From positions 248,001 to 312,000 of the forward strand of contig NBAY01000034.1 of the NCBI GenBank assembly GCA_002794775.1: DNA of 64,000 bases, written 5' to 3'. Made by a program: the position numbers and the translations under genes. Numbering within the stretch: the first letter of the stretch is position 1; each line of letters opens with the position of its first letter. The notes below the pieces were generated by a model. That model saw only the letters and a program-made list of their open reading frames with translations, did not search any database and was not told the origin of the DNA. Of this stretch, positions 49,710-62,100 are shown piece after piece. Source of the DNA: Porodaedalea pini. Its lineage: Eukaryota; Basidiomycota; Agaricomycetes; Hymenochaetales; Hymenochaetaceae.

Positions 49710-51209
49710 CTAACTTACCCACAATTCCAACCCCTGTGCCTTACATTTCTGCATTTCTGGACGATCGTAAAAGGCATCAGCATCATCCACGACGATTCTG
49801 CACTCCTTCAAAGGTCGCACTGCACCAGCCCCGGCACTATTCGCTTGCCTAGCTCAACGTGCAACAAGAAATTCCAATGCGAATAAGTACGGAAAAGCGG
49901 GTCTAGAGAGAGCGAAAGGGATGTGAGTCGTGGACAGAGCCTGCCGTTTACAGCCGACTGGATTTCTGCGCGTACATCAGTTGCAGGGGGCACGACCGAG
50001 GGAGGCATGAGCGATTTGAGAGTACGGTCGGACATGTGTGAGAAGAACAATGCGAACCTCTCAACACCGGGGTATACTGGAGGACATTCAGTATCGAATC
50101 CTCGTCTAAATTATTTGCGTATATGGTAAGATTTCTAAGCGGTGGGGCAGAGCGGCGCAGGAATGTGGCAAGATGCGGCCATGATCGTGTACCGGAGCCA
50201 AAGATCACTGAAACTCTAAGGGACGCGAGGGAAGGAGTCGTGAGGTCGTCTAGCATCGCAGCCATGTCCAGGGCATGAGTGGTTATGTTGTTAACAAGGA
50301 TGTCAAGGTTTCGAAGGTGAGGGAATGCAATATGCTCCTGAAAACTGGTAAGATCCGTCATCGGGGAGCTTATGCAGTGCCTAAGGCTCCGGAGCTCTGG
50401 AAAGGATGCCGCGAATTCGTGCAATGTCTTTGCCGATGTGGACTGTATGAAGAGCTTGAGATGCTTCAGGGCACTGACTGTGCTAGATCGATTGTCCAAG
50501 CGGAATACACATTTTTCCAACTGCATCCTATGAAGTCGAGGAGGACTCCGACCCAAGTGATATTGAGATCCCCGTCACCTAAAACACAGAAGTCCCTCAA
50601 CCTAGCAGAAGCTGACAGATCCATCGTCACGGGGAACTCGATTCCTAGTAGTGTAGATGGTGCAAGCGGCGAATGCACAGATCTCATATGAACGCTCTCG
50701 AGGAAACGAGATCCGATGGCGAACCCATGTAGGAGCATGTACAGGCCCTCCGGAGGCGCGCTGATGTCGATCTTACGCCAGCGATGGGCATGGGGAAGTA
50801 TTCTCGCGAGCACATTTGAAACACGTATTTTGTCCTCGGTCGATTCGAGTCGCTTATACTTCAGATTGAAGGATAAGGGACAGTTCCCTGCCCGACGCGG
50901 TAAACACTCCAAGATCTCCGAGTGACGGCGAGCCGTCTCCTGTGGGAATCCGTCACTCCGGAGGCGCAGTCCTGACCACAGTTCCGGAGTAGAAAGAGCG
51001 AGGTGGTGCCAATGATGACACACAAGTGTGAGCTTCAGCGGAGCTTTGGAAAGACTCGCCACAGCAAAGTCATCCTTTGGAAGATAGTCGAGAAAAATCA
51101 ACAATAAAAGCTCTGGAACCTGGGATATTGTGGCGAAAGCATTACACCTCCGAGTTCTACGCTCATCTCGACTTTGTCGTCGCAAAGCTAAGATATGTTC
51201 CTTGGTCAT
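49710..51209 (-). pseudogene. F-box/LRR protein gene with frameshifts
   Basis: The 5' part from ATG 51209 is an intact F-box (VPELLLLIFLDYLP...LTLVCHHWHHLALSTPELWSGL), the Skp1-binding adaptor domain of SCF ubiquitin ligases, in a layout typical of Agaricomycete F-box families. Leucine-rich-repeat-like sequence follows but the frame changes: at about 50550-50600 (RLHRMQLEKCVF continues off frame; a 56-nt gttgag...ggag intron could also explain this), at about 50060-50075 (TPVL must join ERFALFFSHMSDRTLKSLM with one base missing), and at about 49850-49880 before the conserved end VRPLKECRIVVDD...QGLELWVS, which stops at 49710. At least one shift has no intron solution, so I call a pseudogene. 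It could have targeted substrates for degradation before decay. Confidence 0.72.
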
Positions 51210-51386
51210 GTCAAAGTGATAACGATGAAGTAGATGGGAAAAGACAGCACGCCCGGACTAAGCGATGACATTACAACTTCTTCAGAAAATTTCAACAATA
51301 AATAGCTATAGCACATTGTTCTGTGACAATATATTAATACTGAGGACTGTAGAGCATTCTGAAGACTGAGCTAACCTCTCAGGTCG

Positions 51387-51391
51387 AAAAA
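51387..51391 (-). terminator. Pol III terminator of tRNA-Ser
   Basis: Five T on the minus strand about 22 bases beyond the tRNA 3' end, the expected RNA polymerase III stop signal. Confidence 0.6.
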
Positions 51392-51412
51392 GGGAATGTT
51401 CAGTATGAATAG

Positions 51413-51506
51413 CGACACCGGCAGGATTTGAACCTGCGCCCTCAACGAGGAACAGATAATTCAAACAAGTTCGAATCTGTCGCATTAACCACTTTGCTAC
51501 GATGTC
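51413..51506 (-). tRNA. tRNA-Ser(CGA) with 12-nt intron
   Basis: A full cloverleaf folds. The acceptor stem GACATCG pairs with CGGTGTC (one G-U) and the discriminator is G, as usual for serine. The D arm is GCA-loop-TGC. The anticodon stem ACAGA/TCTGT encloses a loop TTCGAA...A, giving anticodon CGA, interrupted after position 37 by a 12-nt intron (51460-51471). A long variable arm (CCTC-GTT-GAGG) and a T arm GCAGG-TTCAAAT-CCTGC complete it. The long variable arm is diagnostic of the Ser/Leu class; anticodon CGA reads UCG serine codons. The mature RNA is 82 nt before CCA. Confidence 0.95.
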
Positions 51507-52196
51507 CCGGGTAAACTTGCGCCAGACGCTTCTGTTGATGTGTGCATCCTGTCGCCTTGATCTTGTCATCTGCAGATAAGCTAGCCCATGCAGCAGAGCG
51601 AGCCGAGCTAAACAAAAGGCATGCAAAAGATACCCGTCACTGTACCAGGTGTTGAGTTTTTGCCCTTATGCGAGGACATCCATATGCAGACCCCAACCCT
51701 AGGCCTGTTTTTCATTCGCACCGACTGTACTCTCACCCTGGGTCGATTGATCTAGATACGTACATGACTGGGTGTTCGAGGACGTTCAACAAGCACACTC
51801 AGACGCCTGAGTGATACCACTCATGAAATAGATTGCAGAGACAATCGATAATAAGAAGCATAACCGCGAAACAGAAGTAAATATTAGCAAAAGCATCGAA
51901 TGCAGAGCAAGGCAACGGACGCAAAGCAGGAATAGCTCATTCTGAGTTGAACACTTTACCACATGAGGAACAGAAGAGATATAAAGTGTGGCCACATCAA
52001 CGGAATACTTCTGAGTAACAAGAAATCTGTAAAACGCGTATCTCGATATTGTATATATCCCTCCCAAGGCACCGCACCTGTTCCGGAATTTATAGTAGCT
52101 ACCCGAAAAAGGACGAGTCCAAGGCAGGGACAACTTCGTCGAGGCAGATCTAGGCTTGAATGTCGAGGACCTACTTGAGTTTCGCAACAACAGTCA
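51507..52196. other. intergenic stretch, no supported gene
   Basis: About 690 bp between the tRNA and the 3' end of the next gene. Short frames only. Confidence 0.4.
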
Positions 52197-54426
52197 TTAA
52201 TAGCTGTGCCAGACAGGGGCCGGAAACCGCTGCCGCATCACTGTTGAACAAATCAGATGTCAGAAAGTACGATAGGAAGAAGATGAAAGGAGGAGAGAGA
52301 AGAGGCACGCACATTTCCAATAATCGTTTATGCTGTCCTTCCCCCAGCGCGCCATAACCGGGTCTGCTTCCTTCAAAAGATAACGTTCGGGCGATGTCTG
52401 ACCGAGAGCTGCGGTGACATCAAGCTCGCGCTTGTCCAGATTGGATGACACAGCCAACGTGCTTGGCGAGAATTCAGAGTCAGAAGAGATCTTGCCGAAT
52501 TCAAGGGACTCGGCGGGTGTGCAGAAGATGACCTATGATAGTGACGCAGCAGTTAGAACGGAGAAGCAGCGGAAGTTTGTAGGAAGCGAACCTAACTCGC
52601 AGGACGGAGCCGGGCGAGATCACAAACGGAAGATTACAACAAAAAAAGGCGTAAGCGGTGCTAAATGCCATTATAAGAATGGATTACGCACCACCTCAAT
52701 AAATTCTTCGGGTGCCGACAGGGGCGGTTGGTTCACCGAGTTCGAGTGAAATGCTCTGCAGGTCTTGAAAATTTTACGCAGCATGTTCAGTGTTGACTTG
52801 AACGTTACCGCATTCGGCTTCCCCACGTAGTTCTGCGAAAATTAGAAAAGGAAGAGCTACATCAGCTATCTGGGGAGGCGGTGCAAGCTCTTAAATGAGT
52901 CCGTGCGACTTACCACCGCGATCACACCCGTGCTGTCCATGACGCTTCGCAACGCAGTCCAGAACTCCATAGTGAACAGCTTCGCCGGCAGTTCGCCGGC
53001 TTCGAAGACATCGTGCACAACGACATCGAACTTCGTTTCGTCGATACCAGCGTTCTGCTCTGCGTAGCGCTCAATCCACACAGCTGGATCATCGATGATC
53101 ACCCTATTGGGGTCCGGCAGCCCAAAGAAATCGCGGACGGCAGTGACAACGGGTCCTCTGGCATCAACAACTGTTGTATCATAGGAGTTGGAAATTAATG
53201 ACTTGGCTGAGGCGCTAGCTTGAACGCCACTGTTGAGTGATTCCAAGTCAGGCGATAGCTCGAATTTGGGGCGAGACCATATAAGGTATTGAGACTCACA
53301 TGACGAGCGCCCGTTTACCTGCTGTTCCTTGCGCCAACGTCACAGCTTCGAGCAATGAGGATGAAACACCTTTCGTGTCCCCCACATCTCCGTCAGCGCC
53401 TAACTCGACAGCGCCCAAAACGGATGCATCCAGCCGCAGGTAACGAGTTACTGGCGCAGTAAATCGATTATCCACAACCTGGACAAACCCAGATGGAGTG
53501 AAGCGCTGGTATTGAATGGCTAGAGCGGCAGGCGTGCGAGGCGGGACTGAGACCGCGAGCATGACCATGAAAAGCGACAGTACTGTGACGAACTTGCTTA
53601 GTAGATGCACCTCGGAGACGGAGCGGTCGGGCTTGAAGATGACAGAGAGCGTGTACGTAGTCATTGCAAGGCAAATCAGCTGCGAAGAGTACTCAGAACG
53701 GGAGCTTCCAAATAAAACACAGGGAACTAACTGTAGCATTCGGAGGGAAGTTCACATGCCGCAGAATTGTGTCTCCAATGAGTGGTTCTGCGTATTTCAC
53801 GATGGTGATAAGAGCCACGCAAGTAAAGACTTTTACGGTCAACCGGCCCATTCTCGTTGGCTCTGGGTCCACGAACTTTCTCTGCAAATATCGACGTAGG
53901 TAAGGTTGAACCTCAGGTGATACCTGATCGCACGCACCGTCCAATGCAACCAAACTGCTCCGCCCAGACCGATTGTAGGGAAGCTTAACAGTGTATGTAC
54001 AACCGAAGCCGCGAGTGTCGGTTCTTCGAGAAGCGGTGCAGCGACTGCACCAAGTGATCTGGCTACTACTGCTGCAGCAACCTGAAGCACAGACATTGCT
54101 TCGAGCGCCCTTCGGTGTTGTTTGACGGAATCGGGAAGAGTGAATGAGAAAAGCAGGAAAGATAAGAGAGTGCCTGCGTGGAAAGACATAGGTCCAAATG
54201 TCTTTCCGAACAAAGGCTTCACGAGCGTTTGCAAGGCATGACTCGTTGTAGTGAGGTTCAGCAGTAGAAGAACAACATATACGAGCTCCTCGTTGCTTGG
54301 TTTAACCGCCACGACCTGAGGTGGTTCGGTTGGTGGGGGAGGAGGTGGAAACTCTTGCTCGACTGTTTTACTGCCTTCGCTCGCCATTGGTATGCGGCTT
54401 GTGTAGCTCGGAGACCTAGAGTGCAT
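52197..54426 (-). CDS. membrane-anchored spermidine-synthase-fold methyltransferase-like protein
   Basis: Seven exons (54426-53938, 53881-53732, 53679-53300, 53229-52914, 52832-52692, 52532-52313, 52240-52197) give 579 residues. The N-terminal 260 or so have a Pro run and several hydrophobic helices (VYVVLLLLNLTTT; VFTCVALITIVKYAEPLIG; FVTVLSLFMVMLAV), so the protein sits in a membrane. The C-terminal half is a Rossmann domain of the spermidine-synthase type: ALVIG, TTVVDARGPVVTAVRDFFGLP, FDVVVHDVFEAGELP and LFTMEFWTALR. The glycine loop reads IGVQASAS instead of the usual GxGxG, and the DSSDP-type catalytic segment is HDVFEAGE, so true polyamine synthesis is doubtful. A second ATG at 54387 may be the real start, since TATA lies close to 54426. 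Confidence 0.8.
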
Positions 54427-54462
54427 TAGATACTATTCGTACGAAAGCTGAGTATCATCACC

Positions 54463-54469
54463 TTTATAT
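54463..54469 (-). promoter_or_regulatory. TATA box of the spermidine-synthase-like gene
   Basis: TATAAAG on the minus strand, 37-43 bp upstream of ATG 54426. The start site would fall only about 10 nt from that ATG, which favours translation from the next ATG at 54387. Confidence 0.5.
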
Positions 54470-55582
54470 CGAAGGATGAACGCTGGAGGGCGATGCACTG
54501 CACCAGCATGCACTGGGATTTCCATGCTACATTGCTAGCGTCACAACTCCGCCGAGAACGCTGATGTGAAGAAACTACATCAACTTAGTTAGGTCGGCGA
54601 TTTCCTTTTCCGTCTAGCCTTAACTGCTCTTATGGAGGCACAGTACCGCATTACTGACACCGACACCTGTCTGCACTGGAATAATTGAAAACGGAGCATC
54701 CTCTACAAGGTGTTCCTTTGGGAATTCGGGAGCTAAAAGGTCATTATGGCACAAAAGATCACTGAAAATGCTAGACAGGTTTCAATCTAGATAAGGAGGA
54801 ACTCAAAGTAGTTTGGATATAGATGTCGATGGATTTTGCTGCCCGACTGACTACGCATTTCTAAGCCTGTTTGACTCGTGTATACAGAATATCGGGATCC
54901 TATCAGTGGTCTCTCTCATGGACGGGTTCCGATAATAGCAAGAGCCGTTGTCCAACTAACTCCAACTCATTTGCAGCGCTTTGCAATTACACCAGATCTC
55001 AACCTGATGATTAGGCGCTCTTTATGCCGCGTGGCAGTCCATTGGCATTTATAGCTGGAAGACCGTGTCCAGATGTCCAGAGGAAGAACGTGGCAATTCA
55101 GGAGCTTTACATTGGGAGCTTGCTGTCATCTTGATCAACGACTCCATCCTTCTTAAACTTATGGCGCCTCATACTGACATTGAACTGTCGAGCTATATCG
55201 CTAGCCTAACTGAAGGACGCCACCAGCCTGGATGAACATGTATCGAAATCTAGGACAAGTGCATAACAGTACGTACATATGCGTGCCAATGTATATCAGA
55301 GGGCATTGAGCAGATGCACGTCTTCATTCTTCAGCTTTTAGTGAGCCAGTGATGCAAGCAGTTCTTGTTCTAGCGACAGTGCTCCCTTGGTGAGCGCATA
55401 ATGGGCAGACAAGATCAGCTACGTAGATGGGCCTTTCAAGTTGTTTTAGCCACGCGGTGTGAGAACCACATGCTTTATATGGGTATACCTAGTTTAGGGC
55501 CAGCGTTAACGCGCGCGGGCGGTCTTTGCAAGACACGTCGCGACCACACTTCAGACCTACGCCACGCGCTCCTTCACTGGCT
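54470..55582. other. divergent intergenic region, no gene seen
   Basis: About 1.1 kb between divergent genes. Only short frames; presumably both promoters. Confidence 0.4.
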
Positions 55583-58500
55583 ATGTCTTCATCATCAACT
55601 CCAGCTATAATGTCCGACACCGAATACTTCGAATCGACGCGCCCGAGCTCAGTCGCGACAACCCCTCCGGCTGAGTCGGACGTTGGTTCGACGAAGGAGG
55701 AGGATGAGCTCTTGGAGGAAAAAGTGCGCCTGTGATTCAAACATGCTTTCTGAAATGCAATCACTCACAGATTACGGCAGAGTGATGTTGCTGAAATACC
55801 AGAAAGTGTCAAATACCTCGAAGATATGGTACATATCTATTTTTATGTATCGCAAAGAATGTCTCTGAACCGCCGCCACAACAGGATGCAGAGCAGCGTT
55901 TGGGGCAACTCGAAGCGCTTCTTGCAAAATCGGCTGAATATTCGGCAATACTTCACAGGCAAATGTCGCTCGTCAAGGCCAAGTCGAAGAGATCGAAACC
56001 TGCTCCTGCTCCTGCTCGCAGGGGAAGACTACCCAAGGCTGGCCGAGGTGGCGCGAAGCGGGGCCGGGGTGGCGTGCCACCTGCGAAGAGACAGAAAACG
56101 CGCATCGAAAGTGACGTCGAAACGGAAGATGAGATTCAGGAGGAGATCAAGGATGAAGAAAGCTTCCAGCAGCCTGCTCTTGTCACTGGGGGAACGCTGA
56201 AAGACTACCAGCTTGAAGGTGTAGCTTGGATGGCCTCGTTGTTCGAAAATGGAATCTCTGGCATTCTCGGTACGTCCAGTTTATTATTGTAACAAATGAT
56301 TCAAAATTGACTTCACCTGTTGCTAGCGGATGAGATGGGTCTCGGCAAGGTATTTTTCGCTTTGCTAATACGCCACGGTCTAGGATAATAACCTTGTCTT
56401 AGACTCTCCAAACCATCGCATTTTGTGCTTTTCTCCGCGAACGGACGAGTACCTCCTTCCTTGTTGTTTGCCCTCTGAGTGTTTTGCATAACTGGATAGA
56501 CGAGTTCAAGAAGTTTGCGCCAAAGGTAAACATTTGCATCAACTTGAAAAAAAAGAGTTAATTAGTTGCTAGATCCCGGTGGTCATGTACCATGGTACGC
56601 CTGAGCACAGAGCTGAGCTGCGCCGCACTGCGATGCCGCCGGTTACGGATAACGACGGAGATGATGAAGAGGAGAAACCTCCCGTAGTTGTTACGACATA
56701 CGAAATGATCATCAGGGATCGTAAGGCATTCGAGAAGTACAAGTGGTCCTTTATCGTCGTCGACGAAGGACATCGCCTGAAGAACATGAACTGCAAACTC
56801 ATGCAGGAAATCAAGAAGTACAAGAGTGACGGGAGGATGGTTTTAACTGGCACTCCATTACATGTAAGTTGGGAGTCAAAGTTTCAAAAACGCGTTTGAC
56901 ACTTCTGTTGTTAGAACAATCTGGCTGAGTTATGGTCGCTGCTCAACTTTGTCCTGCCTGATATTTTCTCGGATCTGGATACATTTCAGCAATGGTGCGA
57001 GATTTCAAAAAAAACTTCATAAAGGCGTTGCGTCCTGACGTTTGGCACAGGTTCAATATCCCAACAATGCATTCGACTCTGACTTCCGCTCAGACGACGA
57101 GCGTTGTATCGACCCTGCATTCCATTCTCAAGCCATTCCTACTCCGTCGTCTCAAGGCGGACGTCGAGTATAACCTTCCGCCAAAGAAAGAATACGTACT
57201 GTATGCTCCATTGACCGAGAAACAAAAGTCGGTGTACGAAGCAGTAATAAACGGCGGCCTGCGACGATTCCTAATTGAAGGCAAGCAACACAAGACTGAG
57301 GAGGAGAAGAAGGAAGAATTGGAACGGAAGGTGAAAGAGAGGGAGAGGATGCTGAGTGAAGGCAGAAAGCTGCGCAAGAGAGGGACGAAACGAAATTACG
57401 ATGTTGATGGTAATGACGATGAGTACTTTAAGAAGTTGGAGTCTGGAGAACTTGAAGAGATGGGCGGAATTGCGCGACGCAAGGCGGAAGACCCTGCTCT
57501 CGAGCTAGGCAAACAGTACTATCACAGGAAAGCCGGTACGTGGCTGTCCATGCGTCGGTTCGTCGCGTGATCTAATTCCTTGACAGTCACCCAAGTCAAC
57601 AATCTCCACCTGCAAAACGCTGTGATGCAGCTCCGGAAAGTATGCTCCCATCCGTTTTTGTTCGACTGGCCTATCGATCCGATGACCCACGAAGAAGTCA
57701 TAAACGACGAACTCGTCGGAGCGAGCGGGAAGATGCTCGTCCTTGATCGCCTTTTGACAGAACTATTCAAGCGCGGTCACAAGGTGCTTCTGTTTAGCCA
57801 GTTCACGACCATGCTCAACATCATAGAGGTAAATATCCTTCTGGCGCAGTCGATGTTCCGAGGAGCTCACGAATCATTTCTCGTCGGTTAGGCATGGGCG
57901 ACAGAGTTCAAGGGCTGGAAGCTCTGTCGCATAGACGGGAGTTATGGACCAATGGAGAGGCGCGACGAGATGGCCCGTTTCCAGGAAGGCGGAGATGACC
58001 CAGACGCTCCTCGCTTGTTCATCCTTAGCACCCGCGCTGGTGGACTGGGAATCAACCTTACTGCTGCTGATACTGTCATCTTTTACGATCAGGACTGGGT
58101 AAGTATGTTTAGAACTCGGTTGGCTGCTCGCCGGACTCACCCTTGTGTTGGCCAGAATCCGCAAATGGACATGCAGGCGCAGGACCGCGCACATCGGATT
58201 GGCCAGACCAAGCCTGTACTCATTTTCCGCCTCGTGACAGCGCATACGATCGAGAATACGATCATGCAGCGCGCGAATGAGAAACGTAGGCTAGAGGCCC
58301 TCGTCATTGCGAAAGGTAACGAACATCTCGCTTCGAAAGATATTTGATTCACCGACATTCATACTTCCTAGGTAAATTCAAGGTTCCGGGCTCCTTGGTC
58401 TCGAAGACCGGCAAGGACAAAGACAGTCTTGCGGAGCTGGCCGCCTCGCTCTTGAAGCTCGAGGGCGAGAAGATCAATGTCGTGCCGAACACGGAGGCAG

Positions 58501-58721
58501 GCAAGACGAATGTCCTCAGTGACAAAGATCTTGACATCTTGCTCGACCGCCGTCCCGAGGTATTCGCCGACAGAGTGAAAGGCTGGACCTCTGCGGATGC
58601 GGAAGTGAAACCAGGCAAGGAGGACGAGAGCAAGACGAAGGCTGCGTTCGCTGTCTACGAGGCGGCGGCGGACGAGGGGAATGACGCGCTAGCGAATATG
58701 CTGGGAGAGGATGTTGAGTAA
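55583..58721 (+). CDS. SNF2-family chromatin remodeller, HELLS/DDM1/Irc5 type
   Basis: Twelve exons (55583-55723, 55781-55828, 55885-56269, 56327-56349, 56403-56525, 56573-56863, 56915-56994, 57051-57535, 57587-57828, 57892-58098, 58156-58315, 58372-58721) give 844 residues. The ATPase core starts at [12 protein letters not shown]; Walker A is DEMGLGK (193-199, in its own 23-nt exon), and Walker B reads [11 protein letters not shown] at about 302 with DEGH rather than DEAH, which is characteristic of HELLS/LSH, DDM1 and yeast Irc5. The second lobe has [27 protein letters not shown] and RAHRIGQT. Relatives remodel nucleosomes in heterochromatin and support DNA methylation or repeat silencing. 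A charged insert lies at about 420-500, and no PHD, bromo- or chromodomain is present. Confidence 0.94.
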
Positions 58722-59193
58722 GATTTAGAGTGCTGCTATTTGTGTGCTTTCGTGAATCTGCTTTCTGGGTTTATCACTTGCTTTTGAGTCCTCATAACGG
58801 GGCTTTGCTTGCGTTGTTTTGATAACATTACATATGTATTTCTATTTGTTCCTGCCGCTCTTGTATTTAGAGTACTATTCAACATAAGTGGTAATAGTCT
58901 AGCGGATAATCGTTGACTTATTTTTCTTTCTTGTATATGTGGTGCTATCTATGTCTGTTATTATATGCAGTCATCACAAGTGGGTAGTAAAGACTAAAGT
59001 AGCTCGAAGAATGAAAATAAGAAATAGAATTTCTCGCGCGACGCGTCGCGCTCACGTTGTTCGCGTTGTTCCCACGAATCCAAATCCAAATCTGTTCTCA
59101 ACAAGGCCGTACTGAATCGGTTCCTCACACTTCTCTGTATTCTCTTATTCTGTGTCTGGCGTTTATTGTGACCCGGGCCCCTCAAGAAGACTG
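58722..59193. other. intergenic region between co-directional genes
   Basis: About 470 bp, AT-rich on the left (3' UTR of the remodeller) and the NUP107 promoter on the right. No TATA box stands out. Confidence 0.45.
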
Positions 59194-62100
59194 ATGGATA
59201 CAACAGCTTTTTACGCACAAGCTGCGGAGGTGCTAGCAGCGTGCCATGCCAAGCGCGATGACCTGTCTGCATTGCTGGACCCGCGGACAGGCTTTGCACC
59301 ACGCTTGAGCAGCATGTGCAAGAAGTGGTATGTGTGCAGGACCTACTATCTGTGATGATGCTGAACTTTCTGAAGTCTCGAGGAAGCCTCCGACCCGTCC
59401 ATGCAGTCCGAAGCCACACCGGAAGACATTGACATGCTACGGCTAGAAAGTAATACGTGGGACCTCCTTCAACTCCTTATGTCGTGAGTAGCTCATTTTG
59501 CCTCCTGGTCGAAACCTGTAACTCGTGCTTATACTGTGTTTAGCGTTCGCAAGACTGAACCTTCGCTTCCGCCCTCAGCAAAGGATCTCCTGCATAAAAA
59601 CCCGTATACACCAACCGCAACTCTTGCACAGTCAATTCTTCGCCACTCTCCGCTTCTGAATGAGCTTTTTATTGTCCGAGAATGGTTGCACGACAGTGCT
59701 CCTGCACCCCATCCGCCAGAAGCTGCGACCGGCTACTGGAGATTTACGCGTCTGCGCCTGCAACAGGCACAGCGGACGGGAGACCGGAGGGACATCGAAT
59801 CTCTTGTCACTGAGCTCGATCCGGACGCTGTAAATAGGGATGATAACGGGAAGGTTTTGTCTGCGGACGATGCTGTGCGTTCTGTGTCACTTTCATTGTT
59901 GTATCAAGCTCATCAGCTAAACAGAACTACGAAAAAGCTCTTGCGCAAGCATTGTATGGATATGTGCGGGCTGGAAGACTAGACGATGCCATCGATTTGT
60001 GCCGAAGAGCTAAACGACCATGGCGAGCTGCGAGTGTTCGTGGATCACTGCTTTTCGAATGGAGGGCGCTGGTGGATGAACCCCAGGAATATGAAGACCC
60101 CGACTTTGTAGATGGGTGGTCAGGAAATAAGCGTAGAAAACTCTGGAAAGCGACTTGCACACGTGCTGCTTTGAACGTTTGTCTTCCACTTGTCCATCTT
60201 TACCTCATATGTCTCATTGGCAGCGTATATTTTTTGTAGCCCCTTCTCTCCGAGCCCGACCGCGCCTTGCATGCAGCACTCGCGCCATCACCTGCAACTT
60301 CTGTCGTCCTCAAGTCCGCGTGTCGGACGTGGCTGGATAACCTCTGGGCACAGGTCAGTATCGTTTGTGAGGGTAAGCAAGTTGATGCGCTCGCACAGGC
60401 GGGTGGAGGCGGAGGATATTGGGAGGGCGGCCTTGAAGCTGTAGAACGCATTGCTGCGGAGGGCGTAACGCCGCCTTCGCCGCTGCGAGAAGAGAAAGAG
60501 CGAGAAGAAGAGGAGAAAGAAGAGAGCGAATGGGAGCGCGAGGTGGTCAGTGCGCTGGAATCACTTACGAATGTTGGTGTATCGGAGGGGTGAGTGTTCC
60601 CATTTACTTCATATAGGCGTCGGACTGAAGGGCATTAGACCGCCTTCAACAGATCCATTCCACGTATCCCAGCTCCACATTATTCTTAACCGCACGGACA
60701 AGCTTCTTTCGGACTTTGCTGCGGGAATTCAATCGGGCGAATTCAATGCCCAGCAAACAAAGTTTGTCTGTACAACTCGGTTTCTTTACCTTTTACTCAT
60801 TGAAACGTAGCTTTCCAACCTTGACTCGTTTCTTCGCACATTTATGCCTCTTCCTACGAATGATCGACATCCCTGTTCCCGCTGATGCAACGCAGGTCAT
60901 CCTTGAAGTTTACCTGCAAGTCCTTGAGGTATGTAACTTTCGTTCTGAGTTCATATTCGCAGTAATAAGATGTCTTCTCTAGGAAGCTGGCCAACGAGAA
61001 CATATCGCGCTTTACGCAAGCGCGTTAGGCGAAAACGCTGTTGAACGATATGCTTTGTTCCTCGCAAGTCTGGACCTCTCTGTGGACGTGGACGAACGAC
61101 GCCTGGCTTTGTTGCGTGCCGAGAAGCATGAGTTAGACATGGTCCGCGTCGCTCAGGTCACGGCAGAGAAGACTCTTGAAAAAGCCTTCGAGGTTGGTCG
61201 TACATTTCTCGCATGTGATTTCTTTTTATCTAATTTTGCTCTCCGTAGGCTCTTCCGCGTATGAAGGTTGGTTTACCTACTGTGGTTGTTCGGGAAACGC
61301 TACTGTCGGATATGGAATGGCTCCTCATCCGGTCAATTGAGTGGACGACGTTCCAAGAGCAAACGTACCGGGACGCGCTGGAGCAGGCGAACGCTATATT
61401 CCGTTATTTCTTGGGTTCGTCAGGTCTTTTTTCTCGTTAATTTGTTGGTCTGATAATAATAATTTTTTCTCTAGGCTGCGGGAAAGTGCAGGCAGCAAAG
61501 ATACTGCTGAGAATGCTACCCACTCAGCTCAGATTGTTACCCGTTGATGGTGTATGGTCGCGTATACACAGCACCGAATATGTCCATTATTTGCAGTTCT
61601 TCACCATCTGGGATCTGTTTGATCGCATTGCGGAAGCGCATCTCGGAGAGTCCGCGTGCACGACGAAGGGTGCGAAGGAGGCCTGGCTAGCCAACTACGT
61701 AGTGCGTCTTTACCGTCTCTTTGAAACGAGGCAAGAGTTGCTCACTTTGATTAACGTGATGCCAAATGTTATATCGAACAGAACTTGCTGGACAATGTGC
61801 GAGAGAAGATAATCGAGCTGCTAACGACGGAGTGGCTTGTCAACGAGGAGGAGGTGGCAAAAGTCCAGAGCTGTACGTGATCTTCAGCCTTTACATTTGA
61901 GCCCGATGTTCAACTCTAGACTTGTCTTGGTTCAGATGACCAACGGAAAATCACTTTGGTCCGCATCCGTAGAATCTATACTCCAGAGCTCGTTATCCGA
62001 CTGCACGCCTTGCTCGTCGGATCAGGAGACAGGATTCCACGGTACGTCTATTTCTTCGTCTTTCTTATCCATCTTCGTACTCATCGCCTTTCCATTGGCC

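Noticed and set aside
53882..53937. Apparent frameshift in the spermidine-synthase-like gene
   Set aside because: A 56-bp gtgcgt...gcag intron joins WLHWT to RKFVDPEP in phase 0 and removes the problem.
61755..61781. 26-nt intron in NUP107 (gtgatg...acag)
   Set aside because: Too short to splice; an 83-bp intron starting at 61699 gives the same frame and a more family-like sequence.
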